Shown: piece by piece, positions 7,637 through 16,370 of the stretch | Position numbering within the stretch: the stretch's first letter is position 1 | Layout of the letters: each line of letters starts with the position of its first letter | Assembly (NCBI GenBank): GCA_947446865.1 | Contig: CANFHX010000009.1 | Coordinates: 31,678-95,677, forward strand | DNA from: Flavobacteriaceae bacterium | GTDB taxonomy: Bacteria > Bacteroidota > Bacteroidia > Flavobacteriales > Flavobacteriaceae | Direction of reading: 5' to 3' | Length of the DNA: 64,000 nucleotides | Translations under genes and position numbers: made by a program | Notes under the pieces: model-generated | Seen by the model: only the letters and a program-made list of their open reading frames with translations | Databases searched by the model: none | Told to the model about the DNA's origin: nothing

Positions 7637-7888
7637 TTATTCAGTTCCGCCTAATGTAACCCATGGAGAATTAGCACACCCCTGAACAGTACAACATACA
7701 TGACCATCAGAACCTGCTAAAGCAACAGCCTGCGAATAGCTTAACTCAAACATTACATGTTTATTACCGTATTTGTCGTAGCCAACTGCATTACAGTAGC
7801 CTAAATTAGTAAGACCACCATTCACGTTTTTTTGCTCCTCTTTACTTAAAAGAGAAACACCTTCAAAATTTAAAATGTTTTGTAACAT
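7637..7888 (-). CDS. GG-leader peptide precursor 4
   Basis: 83 residues: a leader of 25 (MLQNILNFEGVSLLSKEEQ then KNVNGG) and a 58-residue core with four Cys (one near the start, CC and one more near the end), ending GCANSPWVTLGGTE. The ANSPW motif and A-V-A-L-A stretch tie it to precursor 3. It is the first precursor of the array, 100 bp after the VKOR-thioredoxin gene. Predicted to be exported and trimmed by a C39 exporter not in this window. Confidence 0.85.
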   Translation of the reverse strand: MLQNILNFEGVSLLSKEEQKNVNGGLTNLGYCNAVGYDKYGNKHVMFELSYSQAVALAGSDGHVCCTVQGCANSPWVTLGGTE

Positions 7889-7970
7889 AATATAAATGTA
7901 TAAAATTTGTTAATCTCAATCTTTTTTAAGTCAGTTGAGTTTCTGACTACTCTTGCAAGAATATCTTTTT
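7889..7970 (-). promoter_or_regulatory. Partial copy of the conserved 5' block
   Basis: Contains the AATATAAA stretch and the 36-bp hairpin element (7928-7963 on plus) found before the other precursors. It then departs from them at GAATATC, where the others continue into the C39 fragment. It marks the boundary of the duplicated segment and supports a shared regulatory role of the element. Confidence 0.6.
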
Positions 7971-7990
7971 TCTATATTTAAAATAGATTT

Positions 7991-9532
7991 TTAATTTTTG
8001 TTTTCTAATAGCATGTCATCTAAAAAGTAAAAAATATCATTGATATCATATTCATTCGGGTAGTAGTAATTATTTATAATTGTTGTGGGCGTTTGATGAA
8101 TGTTATTTTCAATAGTCCAATTCAGATATCTTTTTAAAATAAATTCCGTATTTTGTGCTTCTGTTTGATTGTGCTTTTTAATCCAATTATTAAAATCTCG
8201 TGAATCAAACCATTCTTTTATTGCTTCAATTGCCTCTTTTTTTGATTTTCTTTTATATAAATCTAAAAAAGAATTTAAAATTTTATATGCAGGATTATTT
8301 GGGTCGTTTGTAAATAATGAAAAGACAAAGTTTATTTGTATATCTTCATATTTGTTTACTATTTCATAATAAGTTTGAAACGATTCAGCACAAAACCCAC
8401 ATAGTGGATTTGTAACGGCAATAATAACTAGCTTTGGATTATTTGAGCCAAAATATATTCTATCATCATCTAATAGTATATCATTAGTTATTAATTGTTT
8501 TTTTGATAGTAATTCGTTAAATAAATTTTTATTTCTTTTGAATTTTATAAAATCAATGTTTGTAGATTCTAAACTTAAATTTTCGATTTGAAGATTTTTA
8601 ATTATATACCACAAAATGCTAGTAACAATAACTATAATAAGGGCTTTTGAAATTATAGACAAATCAAAACCAAAATGATTGAAATTATATGATAAAATTA
8701 AAAATTGAGTAATTAAAATTAATGAAATTCCAATGCACAATGCACACCAATCTTTTATTACTAATGCTTGGTAATATACTGAGTATAAAATAACAGGAAG
8801 GCTAAAAATTGAAATGAGGAAAAGTAAACTCACATTGAATTCAACAAAAACAGAAAATAATAGCAATGATGAAAAATAAACAATACAAGCATCGCTTAAA
8901 GAAATTACATTAAATAATTTTGATTTTGTATCATTAATTACATTGCCGCAACCTTGATTTTTAGAAACAGAATTACAAAATTTATTAATTGTCCTGTTAT
9001 TCATGCCAAAAGTTTCTTTGACTATGAAATAACTAATCAGAAACCCAATAAATGTAAAAACATTAAATATAATTGAACTTATATTAAAGTTTACAATTGA
9101 AGGAATAATGCAAGTCAATAATAAAATACTAAAGAATAAATATTCTTTTTTGATTTTATTAGAATTTTCCTTTTGTTCTTTTGTTTCAATAGCTATTATG
9201 ACACCATTCCAAGATTCTTTTAATTTTTCAAATGGAATTTTTGTTTTTTGTAACTTGCCATCTATTAGATAAGCAGCATTATTGTCTTTTTTAACAAGAT
9301 ATAATTTTCCATTGATTAAACTAATGAAGTTTTCAGGTAATTTGCTAATTACTTCAAAAGGAACACTGGCAACAATGTTCTCTATTCCAAAATAATCGTA
9401 AGTATCCGCTATTGATTTTACACTAGGATATTCAGGATGAGTGAGTAAATGTAGTTCAAGTATTTTCTTATCAATATTGTAGTTTGATAATTGTAAATGC
9501 TTATAGACTATGTTTAAAAATGTAGCGTTCAA
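7991..9532 (-). CDS. C39-like / VKOR / DsbA-like fusion oxidoreductase
   Basis: 513 residues in three parts. Residues 1-115 resemble the fold of a C39 peptidase-like domain but lack the DCG-x-x-CL catalytic Cys, so it is probably a leader-binding or structural module. Residues about 125-320 form a multi-helix VKOR domain with Cys 186 and 195 and the CxxC at 263-266 (DWCALC). Residues about 345-513 form a thioredoxin/DsbA-like domain with CGFC at 378-381 and a cis-Pro motif QTPTTI. VKOR fusions oxidise a periplasmic thioredoxin partner and pass electrons to quinone. It is placed at the head of an array of Cys-bearing GG peptides, so its likely job is disulfide formation in them. The start at 9532 is the first ATG of the open frame. 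Confidence 0.8.
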   Translation of the reverse strand: MNATFLNIVYKHLQLSNYNIDKKILELHLLTHPEYPSVKSIADTYDYFGIENIVASVPFEVISKLPENFISLINGKLYLVKKDNNAAYLIDGKLQKTKIPFEKLKESWNGVIIAIETKEQKENSNKIKKEYLFFSILLLTCIIPSIVNFNISSIIFNVFTFIGFLISYFIVKETFGMNNRTINKFCNSVSKNQGCGNVINDTKSKLFNVISLSDACIVYFSSLLLFSVFVEFNVSLLFLISIFSLPVILYSVYYQALVIKDWCALCIGISLILITQFLILSYNFNHFGFDLSIISKALIIVIVTSILWYIIKNLQIENLSLESTNIDFIKFKRNKNLFNELLSKKQLITNDILLDDDRIYFGSNNPKLVIIAVTNPLCGFCAESFQTYYEIVNKYEDIQINFVFSLFTNDPNNPAYKILNSFLDLYKRKSKKEAIEAIKEWFDSRDFNNWIKKHNQTEAQNTEFILKRYLNWTIENNIHQTPTTIINNYYYPNEYDINDIFYFLDDMLLENKN

Positions 9533-9779
9533 TTTTTTTATGGTATAAATTTAAACCACAAAAAAAGAAATGCAAATACAGCTAATTTGTATTGCACGAT
9601 TAAGTTTAAAATAAATTTGGGAGGCAAGATATTTATTACTGCAATAATATCAATTAATTTAATATTACAAAAATAAAATAAACATTTATTGTCTGCTAGT
9701 TTTAAGAACGCATTCTTTTTTGTTAAATTTGTTTAGAGATTTCTAAAAACTGAAAACACCAATAAATAAAAATAAATTC

Positions 9780-10703
9780 ATGTTATCCAAAAATATATTC
9801 CTACTATTTATAGCCAATACTCTTTTTGCACAAACTTTGCCTAAGGTTTCAATTGGTACTTTAGAACGTATAGCAAACCTTTCCTCTAAATATGTTACTG
9901 CTCGAAATATAGATGTTTGGTTACCCGAAAATTATTCAGATTCAAAGAAATATGCTGTTTTGTACATGCACGACGGTCAGATGCTTTACGATGCAGAAAC
10001 TACCTGGAATAAACAAGCTTGGGAAGTGGATGCTATCATGGGGAAATTGTTACAAGAAAATAAAATTCAAGACGTTATTGTGGTTGGAATTTGGAACGGA
10101 GGAGTTACTCGACATATTGATTATTTTCCTCAAAAACCATTTGAAAGTTTAACCAAAAATCAGCAGGATTCCATTTATAATGCCAATAGAAGTAATGGGC
10201 AGAGTGTGTTTAATAATGGTAAGATCAATTCGGATAATTATTTGAAATTTATAGTGCAAGAAGTTAAACCGATGATAGATAAAAAATATTCTGTTTATAC
10301 CGATAAAGCACATACGTTTGTTGCGGGAAGCAGCATGGGAGGTTTAATTTCTTTGTATGCTTTTTGCGAATATCCTAAAATATTTGGTGGTGCAGCCTGT
10401 TTGTCTACCCATTGGCCTGGAATTTTTGCATTGGAACACAATCCAATTCCGGATGCATTTTTTGCTTATTTGAAAAAGCATTTTCCAAATCCGAAAGGGC
10501 ATAAAATTTATTTTGATTATGGCACGGCAACTCTAGATGCTATGTACCAAACACTCCAACCAAAAGCAGATGCTATTATGAAATCTAAAGGTTATGACTC
10601 TACCAATTGGATGACAAAAAAGTTTGAAGGCGTTGACCACAGCGAAAAATCTTGGAGTAACCGTTTTGCTATTCCTATGGAGTTTTTGTTGGGTAAGAAT
10701 TAA
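9780..10703 (+). CDS. Secreted esterase, alpha/beta hydrolase (esterase D / enterochelin-esterase type)
   Basis: 307 residues with a signal peptide (MLSKNIFLLFIANTLFAQ). It belongs to the putative esterase family PF00756: strand VLYMHDGQMLYD, nucleophile elbow GSSMGG with Ser185, and a late His in FEGVDHSEKSW. It would hydrolyse an ester or thioester in the periplasm or outside the cell; enterochelin-type siderophore or polysaccharide acyl esters are the family's known substrates, but nothing here fixes the substrate. It is transcribed divergently from the peptide locus and overlaps the convergent HMG-CoA synthase gene by 4 bp at the stop codons. Confidence 0.8.
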   Translation: MLSKNIFLLFIANTLFAQTLPKVSIGTLERIANLSSKYVTARNIDVWLPENYSDSKKYAVLYMHDGQMLYDAETTWNKQAWEVDAIMGKLLQENKIQDVIVVGIWNGGVTRHIDYFPQKPFESLTKNQQDSIYNANRSNGQSVFNNGKINSDNYLKFIVQEVKPMIDKKYSVYTDKAHTFVAGSSMGGLISLYAFCEYPKIFGGAACLSTHWPGIFALEHNPIPDAFFAYLKKHFPNPKGHKIYFDYGTATLDAMYQTLQPKADAIMKSKGYDSTNWMTKKFEGVDHSEKSWSNRFAIPMEFLLGKN

Positions 10704-12022
10704 ACAAACTTATAATATCTAGCGCCTAATAATACCGGATTTTCTTTTTCAATATAATCTAAAACAAACTCGTTTTTAGGAGCTACAACCGATTGCTTTC
10801 TTTCTTTTTTATGCAAGGAAATATAGGTGCCAAAATCTATTTCGGTGCTGTTGTTCAATCGCTCAAATAGATTAGTTTTGACAATAATTGTTTGCCAATG
10901 TTCTTGTACTTCTGCTTCAAATACCTTTGCTTTAGATCCACTACCATAGGCAATAAAGCCCATTTTTTTATAAGTTAAATTGGAATCATTTTGCAAATGA
11001 TAGGCTAGGGTAGAAAGTAATCCTAAGAAGATAGAACCTGTATACATATTGCCTATTTGCCCTGATGCAATTTCAGACGGGAAAATAGTTTTGGTTACAA
11101 AATCTAAATAATCTTCACTTTTTGCAATGACTTTAATTTCTTCAGTTAATTGGTTTTCTTTAGCATAAATTTCGACAAAAGTTCTACGTGCTTGAAAACA
11201 GTAGGGAAGGTGCATTAAAATATTTTCCCAGTTTTGGTATAAAGGACCGGTTTGGTAGGTAATTTCTTTGTAATGAAAATAGGCCTCATTAGTTCTATTG
11301 ATATAACATTGGTTGGAATATTGTCCATCAAAAATGGGTTGTTCTTTATAAACAGCAATTTCGTTTTCTAGGATACCGAACCATTCGGGATTATCGGTGG
11401 TATTTAGAATTTCATTTTTAGAAAGGTAACGACGTGGTTTGAAAAAATCGAATACTCCTTGTGCAGAAACTCCAACTTCTTTAGAAAAAGCGAAAACTCT
11501 TGGATTGGCAGTGATTAGCATGGCAATTGCACCAGCACCTTGGGTATATTCGCCGGTAGAGTTTAAATCGTATTTAGCATTGTCGGTAGCAACAACTATA
11601 GCTTTTTTAGTTGGGTTAAGTCGTATAAAGTCTAAGGTGGTTTGTAGGGCATCTACGGCGCCTATACAAGCAAAGGTCATGTCTAGAGTGTCGCAATAAC
11701 GAAAGGCTCCTTCGCCTAGTTGTTGTTCTAATAAAGCGGTAATATAGGATGCAATTGGTTTAGAGGAATCTACGCCACTTTCGGTTCCTACATAAATTCG
11801 GGCAATTTCATGTGGAGCAATTTGTTCTTGTTGTAGGAGTTGGTAAACAGCATTCGATGCAAATGTTACCACATCGTTGTGCACATCTGGGAAACTCATT
11901 TTGTGTAATCCAAGGCCTTTTATTAATTTATCTGGTTCGATATTTCTATTAAGCGCTAGGGTACTAATAGGTAAATGTATTTTTGGTATGTCAATTGCAA
12001 TGCTGTCAATTCCTACTTTCAT
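10700..12022 (-). CDS. mvaS: Hydroxymethylglutaryl-CoA synthase family protein
   Basis: 440 residues, the usual length for the family. It condenses acetyl-CoA with acetoacetyl-CoA to HMG-CoA, the second step of the mevalonate route to isoprenoids that flavobacteria use. Visible features are an N-terminal thiolase-fold start (VGIDSIAIDIPK), the catalytic Cys in TFACIGAVDAL (Cys119), and a late GSGSKAKVFEAEV segment. No other mevalonate gene is adjacent. The stop overlaps the convergent esterase gene. Confidence 0.88.
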   Translation of the reverse strand: MKVGIDSIAIDIPKIHLPISTLALNRNIEPDKLIKGLGLHKMSFPDVHNDVVTFASNAVYQLLQQEQIAPHEIARIYVGTESGVDSSKPIASYITALLEQQLGEGAFRYCDTLDMTFACIGAVDALQTTLDFIRLNPTKKAIVVATDNAKYDLNSTGEYTQGAGAIAMLITANPRVFAFSKEVGVSAQGVFDFFKPRRYLSKNEILNTTDNPEWFGILENEIAVYKEQPIFDGQYSNQCYINRTNEAYFHYKEITYQTGPLYQNWENILMHLPYCFQARRTFVEIYAKENQLTEEIKVIAKSEDYLDFVTKTIFPSEIASGQIGNMYTGSIFLGLLSTLAYHLQNDSNLTYKKMGFIAYGSGSKAKVFEAEVQEHWQTIIVKTNLFERLNNSTEIDFGTYISLHKKERKQSVVAPKNEFVLDYIEKENPVLLGARYYKFV

Positions 12023-12395
12023 GATATGGGGTTTGATGGCAAATTTATTAATTGCTTATTCAAAATTGATTCAACATTTTATAAAATTAATTCTTGTTAA
12101 TGCGATTTATGAATGTGATAATTTTAGCGTATATTTTTGTAGTATTTTTTTATTTTTCTTAATTTTTTAGCCCAGAAAGTAGCGGAAATACATCCGTTGA
12201 AAATTAATTAAAACCAGTTAATTAAAATAGAGAGTTTACTCTCAATTTATTAATTATGGCAGTTTAAATAAGTATTTCTATCTGTAATTAAATTAACTGA
12301 ACATTAAGGTAATTAGTTACTAATAAGCTTAATAATTGTTGTAAATTTAACCTAACCAATATTAATTAGTTTTAGTAACTTAAATTTCAGAAATT
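12023..12395. other. Intergenic region without a gene
   Basis: 373 bp of AT-rich DNA between divergent genes. I see short repeats of TTAATTA and no open frame with coding character. It must hold the promoters of the HMG-CoA synthase gene and of the membrane protein at 12396, but no box is clear enough to name. Confidence 0.5.
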
Positions 12396-12890
12396 ATGAA
12401 CGATGCACACTTACACATGGTGGTAAACCACTTTCCTATTATTGGAATTATTTTGGGCTTAGGAATTTTGATTATTGGTTTTTTACTTAAAAATAGTACT
12501 GTAGCAAATACTGCTTATGGTATATTTATAGTAGCCGCAATTTTTGCAGCGGTAAGTATGGGAACTGGAGATGGTGCCGAAGATATGGTAAAAGATTTTC
12601 CAAATATTGGGAAAAACATCATCCATGAACATGAAGAAATAGCTGAAAAATTAGCTTTAGTTTTATATTTTCTTGGAGTTATTTCTCTTGTTGGAATTTA
12701 TGTAAACATTAAAAACTATTCTAAAGCAACTTTAATTTCTATTATAGCAATTGCAGTTGCTATAGTTGGAGTCTTCTTTGCACAACAAACAGGTACAACT
12801 GGAGGAGAAATTCGCCACACTGAAATTAGACCAACTAGTGCTATTAATCCTGCTATTAAATCTCCAAATGAGGATGAGGATAAAGATTAA
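12396..12890 (+). CDS. DUF2231-like four-helix membrane protein
   Basis: 164 residues with four hydrophobic segments (about 13-31, 36-55, 84-103 and 109-128). The start, H-x-H-x-x-VNHFPIIG, matches the His-rich first helix of DUF2231-type proteins, and further His occur in HEHEEIAEKLA and near the end (GGEIRHTEI). Those His are candidate haem or metal ligands in the membrane, which is inference from family patterns. The acidic tail (NEDEDKD) is cytoplasmic or periplasmic. It stands alone, so no partner is suggested. Confidence 0.65.
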   Translation: MNDAHLHMVVNHFPIIGIILGLGILIIGFLLKNSTVANTAYGIFIVAAIFAAVSMGTGDGAEDMVKDFPNIGKNIIHEHEEIAEKLALVLYFLGVISLVGIYVNIKNYSKATLISIIAIAVAIVGVFFAQQTGTTGGEIRHTEIRPTSAINPAIKSPNEDEDKD

Positions 12891-12903
12891 TTAATGTATT
12901 ACG

Positions 12904-13311
12904 CTAATTATCAGGAAGTTTTTCCAATAATTGCAACTGACTCTTCCATCTTTCAATAAGCATATTTATAATTCGCTTATTCAAATTGGAAGAGTTTTTT
13001 GTATATTCAAGATATTCCTCAACTGAAAATAAGCCAACAATAACTCCTATTAATTTATTTCTAAAGGCGGTATCTGCAATAGTTACTCTATCAATATAGA
13101 TGCATTTTTTTTCATGAGACAAAGTGAAAAATACATTTTTATTCTTTGTGGCATACGAAAGAAATAGTTCAATTAATAAATTATTTTGAAACTTTAAAAT
13201 AGGGCGGAGGGTGGTATTTTGAAATAATTCTTCGGTTGAAATACCATTAGTTATTTCGCCTAAAAATTCTTCTTTTCTTAGTTGGATTATTAAATCATCA
13301 CGTTTATTCAT
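12904..13311 (-). CDS. Hypothetical protein, 135 aa
   Basis: Not recognised. It is a soluble, mixed-charge protein with no signal peptide or membrane helix. It starts at 13311 with MNKRDDLIIQLRKEEF and has a central hydrophobic core (LLIELFLSYATKNKNVFF). Codon use is ordinary for the region. It lies convergent to the DUF2231-like gene with a 13-bp gap and downstream of a separately terminated beta-barrel gene. Confidence 0.55.
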   Translation of the reverse strand: MNKRDDLIIQLRKEEFLGEITNGISTEELFQNTTLRPILKFQNNLLIELFLSYATKNKNVFFTLSHEKKCIYIDRVTIADTAFRNKLIGVIVGLFSVEEYLEYTKNSSNLNKRIINMLIERWKSQLQLLEKLPDN

Positions 13312-13382
13312 AATTAAAAAAATCTGGAAAGTTGACTAAATATAATATATTTTAATGCTTTTTGAAATGTACTTATAAAAAA

Positions 13383-13407
13383 ATACCCCTGTTAAATACA
13401 GAGGTAT
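13383..13407 (-). terminator. Rho-independent terminator, or mRNA end, of the beta-barrel gene
   Basis: On the minus strand a 10-bp stem (ATACCTCTGT / ACAGGGGTAT, one U-G pair) with a 5-nt loop is followed by TTTTTTTAT. It sits just after the stop of the gene at 13429-14187. Confidence 0.8.
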
Positions 13408-13428
13408 AAATTATAATATTCTTAATCG

Positions 13429-14187
13429 TTATTTTTTGTTTTGAGTTTCTAAATTTTGTATTCTTTTCTGCAAATCTTCAATTTGATCAGAAGTAGAATT
13501 ATTTTTAGCCCAATCCCCATGTATTTTATTTTTTCCTATTGAATACGTTAATCCTAATGAAGTGTATACCATCAGACCAGTTTGATTATTTGTACGATCT
13601 GCAAGATTTCCATCCCAAGCATACCATTGTTTGAAGTTTTTAAGTATAGTAACATCGGCAATTAAAGAAACTTTGTCACATAACCTGAATTGTGGTGAAA
13701 ATCCAAGCATAACTCCTAAATTATTATCCTTTTTAGGAAGATATGGTATGTTTGAATTCAGTTTAGCAACTTGAAAACCTCCATGAATTAACATGTTAAA
13801 CTTACCCATATCATTTGAAATATCAAATAAATTGGAAGTATTAATAACACCTTGCAGTCCAACCGTAAATCCATCCATATTAAATGCTTTACTATCAGTT
13901 GCAGGATTATTATTTAATTTATAATAACCAAAATCTAATTTAACTCCAAATACAGGGTTAAGCATGTATCTCCCTCCTAAATTATAAGAATTTGTAACTA
14001 CAGTACCAAACTTATGTAAAATATAATATCCTTGATTAAATGGTGAAATTCCTTTTGCTTGACCAGTAGTAATTTCAACAGTTAATTTATTAAAATCAGA
14101 AGATTTTGCATCCATTTTGACTTTTTCTTGTGCTTGAAAAGAAGCAGAAGTGAATGCTAAAAATGCTAAAAAAATAATTTTTTTCAT
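13429..14187 (-). CDS. Outer-membrane beta-barrel protein with C-terminal coiled coil
   Basis: 252 residues from the ATG at 14187; the longer frame to 14223 adds a non-signal extension and is rejected. Signal peptide MKKIIFLAFLAFTSASFQAQ, then alternating beta-strand segments typical of an OmpA-like eight-stranded barrel (VFGVKLDFGYYKL, FTVGLQGVINTS, LGLTYSIG). A C-terminal heptad stretch (QIEDLQKRIQNLETQ) probably reaches into the periplasm. Full OmpA peptidoglycan-binding residues are absent. Likely structural or adhesive; this type is common in flavobacteria. Confidence 0.7.
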   Translation of the reverse strand: MKKIIFLAFLAFTSASFQAQEKVKMDAKSSDFNKLTVEITTGQAKGISPFNQGYYILHKFGTVVTNSYNLGGRYMLNPVFGVKLDFGYYKLNNNPATDSKAFNMDGFTVGLQGVINTSNLFDISNDMGKFNMLIHGGFQVAKLNSNIPYLPKKDNNLGVMLGFSPQFRLCDKVSLIADVTILKNFKQWYAWDGNLADRTNNQTGLMVYTSLGLTYSIGKNKIHGDWAKNNSTSDQIEDLQKRIQNLETQNKK

Positions 14188-14308
14188 AATTAAGTAGGTG
14201 TTAGATTTGGGTATACGACACAAATATAAATCTTTATAATAAAAAAAAACTCTTTTTTAATGAAAAAAATAGTAAATTTATTAATTTAGTAACATATAAA
14301 TACATTTT

Positions 14309-14731
14309 ATGAGAATTTCTACTATTTTCGTTACCGTTGACCTGTTAATTTTTAAAGAAATAGACACAGCTAGTTTAATATTATTAATAAAAAGAAAAAA
14401 GGAACCTTTTAAAGATTTTTGGGCATTACCTGGAGGATTTGTAGATGAAAACGAAGATTTAGAAGTTGCTGCTAAAAGAGAACTACAAGAAGAAACTCAA
14501 ATTAAAATAAAGAAATTAGAGCAACTTAAAGCCTTTGGAAAACCCTTTCGAGACCCTAGAAGTCATGTGGTATCTATAGCCTTTACTGGTTTTGTTTCTG
14601 CAGAAACAATTGCAACTGCAAGTGATGATGCTATAGAAGCAAAATGGTTTTTGATAAAAGATTTGCCAAAATTAGCTTTTGACCACGATGAAATCATTAA
14701 TTTTGCATTGTTAAAACATAAATTAAAATGA
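14309..14731 (+). CDS. NUDIX hydrolase
   Basis: 140 residues. The Nudix box is visible as GGFVDENEDLEVAAKRELQEE (G-x5-E-x7-RE-x2-EE), which binds Mg and cleaves a nucleoside diphosphate linked to another group. The preceding FWALPGG is typical. The Gly usually found after EE is replaced by Gln. The substrate is unknown; ADP-ribose-type enzymes have this layout. It overlaps the thioesterase gene by 4 bp (ATGA), so the two are co-translated. Confidence 0.85.
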   Translation: MRISTIFVTVDLLIFKEIDTASLILLIKRKKEPFKDFWALPGGFVDENEDLEVAAKRELQEETQIKIKKLEQLKAFGKPFRDPRSHVVSIAFTGFVSAETIATASDDAIEAKWFLIKDLPKLAFDHDEIINFALLKHKLK

Positions 14732-15117
14732 GATTTCACACTAGAAAATGGGTTAAACCTGAAGATTTAAACCCAAACAGTACTTTGTTTGGAGGTAGAT
14801 TACTTGCTTGGATAGATGAAGAGATAGCACTTTATGCCATAATTCAATTGGAAAGCCCTAGGATTGTTACCAAACACATGTCGGAAATTAATTTCAGAAG
14901 CTCCGCAAAACAAGGCGATATTGTTGAGATAGGAATTGATGTAAAAAAATTCGGAACGACTTCACTAACTTTAATTTGTGAAGTACGAAACATGATGACT
15001 AAAGAAACTATAATTACAATTGACGAAATTACCATGGTAAGTGTAAGTATGGAGGGTAAACCTCAAGCCCATGGCAAAACCAAAATAGAGTTTATAGAAG
15101 ATAGATTAAAGAAATAA
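14728..15117 (+). CDS. Acyl-CoA thioesterase (hotdog fold, YciA/ACOT type)
   Basis: 129 residues with one hotdog domain. The motif NSTLFGGRLLAWIDE contains the conserved Asn and Asp of the YciA/ACOT branch, followed by VTKHMSEINFRSSAKQGD. It hydrolyses acyl-CoA to free acid and CoA in the cytoplasm. The ATG overlaps the stop of the Nudix gene. It is unrelated in sequence class to the 4HBT-type thioesterase at 49750. Confidence 0.85.
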   Translation: MRFHTRKWVKPEDLNPNSTLFGGRLLAWIDEEIALYAIIQLESPRIVTKHMSEINFRSSAKQGDIVEIGIDVKKFGTTSLTLICEVRNMMTKETIITIDEITMVSVSMEGKPQAHGKTKIEFIEDRLKK

Positions 15118-15119
15118 TC

Positions 15120-16370
15120 TTATAAACTTTTATCGGTTGAGAGTTCGTAAATTTCTAAATCGAAATAGGCAACGGATGCAATAATATGGTCAAAAATATC
15201 TGCCATAATATGTTCGTATTGTTCAAACCGTTGGTCTTTAGAAAAGGCATAAATTTCTAGAGGAATTCCTTGTGCCGTTGGTTGCAATTGGCGACATAAC
15301 AAAATCATGTTTTTGTTAATTCCAGGATATTTTTCTAAATAATTAGTGATGTATTTTCGAAATAAACCAAAATTAGTAATGTTTCTCCCGTTAATTGGAA
15401 GGGATTTATCTACATTATAAGTTTTATTGTACTTGTTGATTTCCAATTGTCTGCTATCAATATAATCCGAAATTATTTGGATTTTTTTCATTTTAAACAA
15501 TTCTTCTTCATTTAGAAAACGAATACTCTTAGATTGAATTAAAATATGTCTTTTAATCCTTCTTCCATCTGACTTTAACATTCCGCGCCAGTTTCTGAAC
15601 GAATCTGAAATTAAACTATAAGTAGGAATTGTAGTTGTAGTGTTGTCAAAATTTCTAACTTTTACCGTGGCTAAATTAATCTCGATAACATCGCCATCGG
15701 CACCAAATTTATCAAATGTAATCCAATCGCCAATTCGCACCATATCGTTTAACGATACTTGCACACTAGCTACAAATCCAAGAATAGTATCTCTAAAAAC
15801 CAAGATGATAATTGCCGAGATTGCTCCTAAAATCCCTAATAAAGTGTTTTTATTGATATCAAAAATTTCAGAAATAATGATACCAATACTAAAAATCCAA
15901 AGCACAATCATAATTACCTGTATGTAACTATCAATTGGTTTGTCACTAAAGCGGGGTTGTTCCTTTAAAAAATCACTTGTTGCTTTTAGGATACTTCGAA
16001 CAATCCATAATGACAATAAGACGATATAAACTTCTACCATTTTTCCGAAAATGGATTCCCAGTAATCGTATTTATCTAAAATTATAGGTACCGATTTGTA
16101 GATAAATAAAAACGGAATTAAATGCGCAATATATTTAGCCGTTTGGTTAGAAACCAATAAGTCATCAAAATTAGTTTTGGTTTTTTTAGCTACTATAGAC
16201 ATTAGTGAAATTAATACCAATCGGAAAACAATATAAATAATATACGCTAAAACACACAATATTAATATATTGAGAATTAAACTAATATAAGAAGCAGTTA
16301 GATTTCCTAAAGAAATCTTACGAAGTAAGGGATATAACCAACCAAATATTTTTTCTAAAAGATTATGCAT
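15120..16370 (-). CDS. MscS-family mechanosensitive channel, YbdG-like
   Basis: 416 residues from ATG 16370; the longer frame to 16406 lies inside the upstream gene. About five membrane helices precede the MscS pore and beta domain (LGILGAISAIIILVFRDTI, LNDMVRIGDWI, VRNFDNTTTTIPTYSL). Length and the C-terminal alpha/beta domain fit the YbdG branch, which opens on mild hypo-osmotic shock. The start ATG overlaps the stop of the DUF3817 gene (ATGCATAA), so the two are translationally coupled. Confidence 0.85.
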   Translation of the reverse strand: MHNLLEKIFGWLYPLLRKISLGNLTASYISLILNILILCVLAYIIYIVFRLVLISLMSIVAKKTKTNFDDLLVSNQTAKYIAHLIPFLFIYKSVPIILDKYDYWESIFGKMVEVYIVLLSLWIVRSILKATSDFLKEQPRFSDKPIDSYIQVIMIVLWIFSIGIIISEIFDINKNTLLGILGAISAIIILVFRDTILGFVASVQVSLNDMVRIGDWITFDKFGADGDVIEINLATVKVRNFDNTTTTIPTYSLISDSFRNWRGMLKSDGRRIKRHILIQSKSIRFLNEEELFKMKKIQIISDYIDSRQLEINKYNKTYNVDKSLPINGRNITNFGLFRKYITNYLEKYPGINKNMILLCRQLQPTAQGIPLEIYAFSKDQRFEQYEHIMADIFDHIIASVAYFDLEIYELSTDKSL

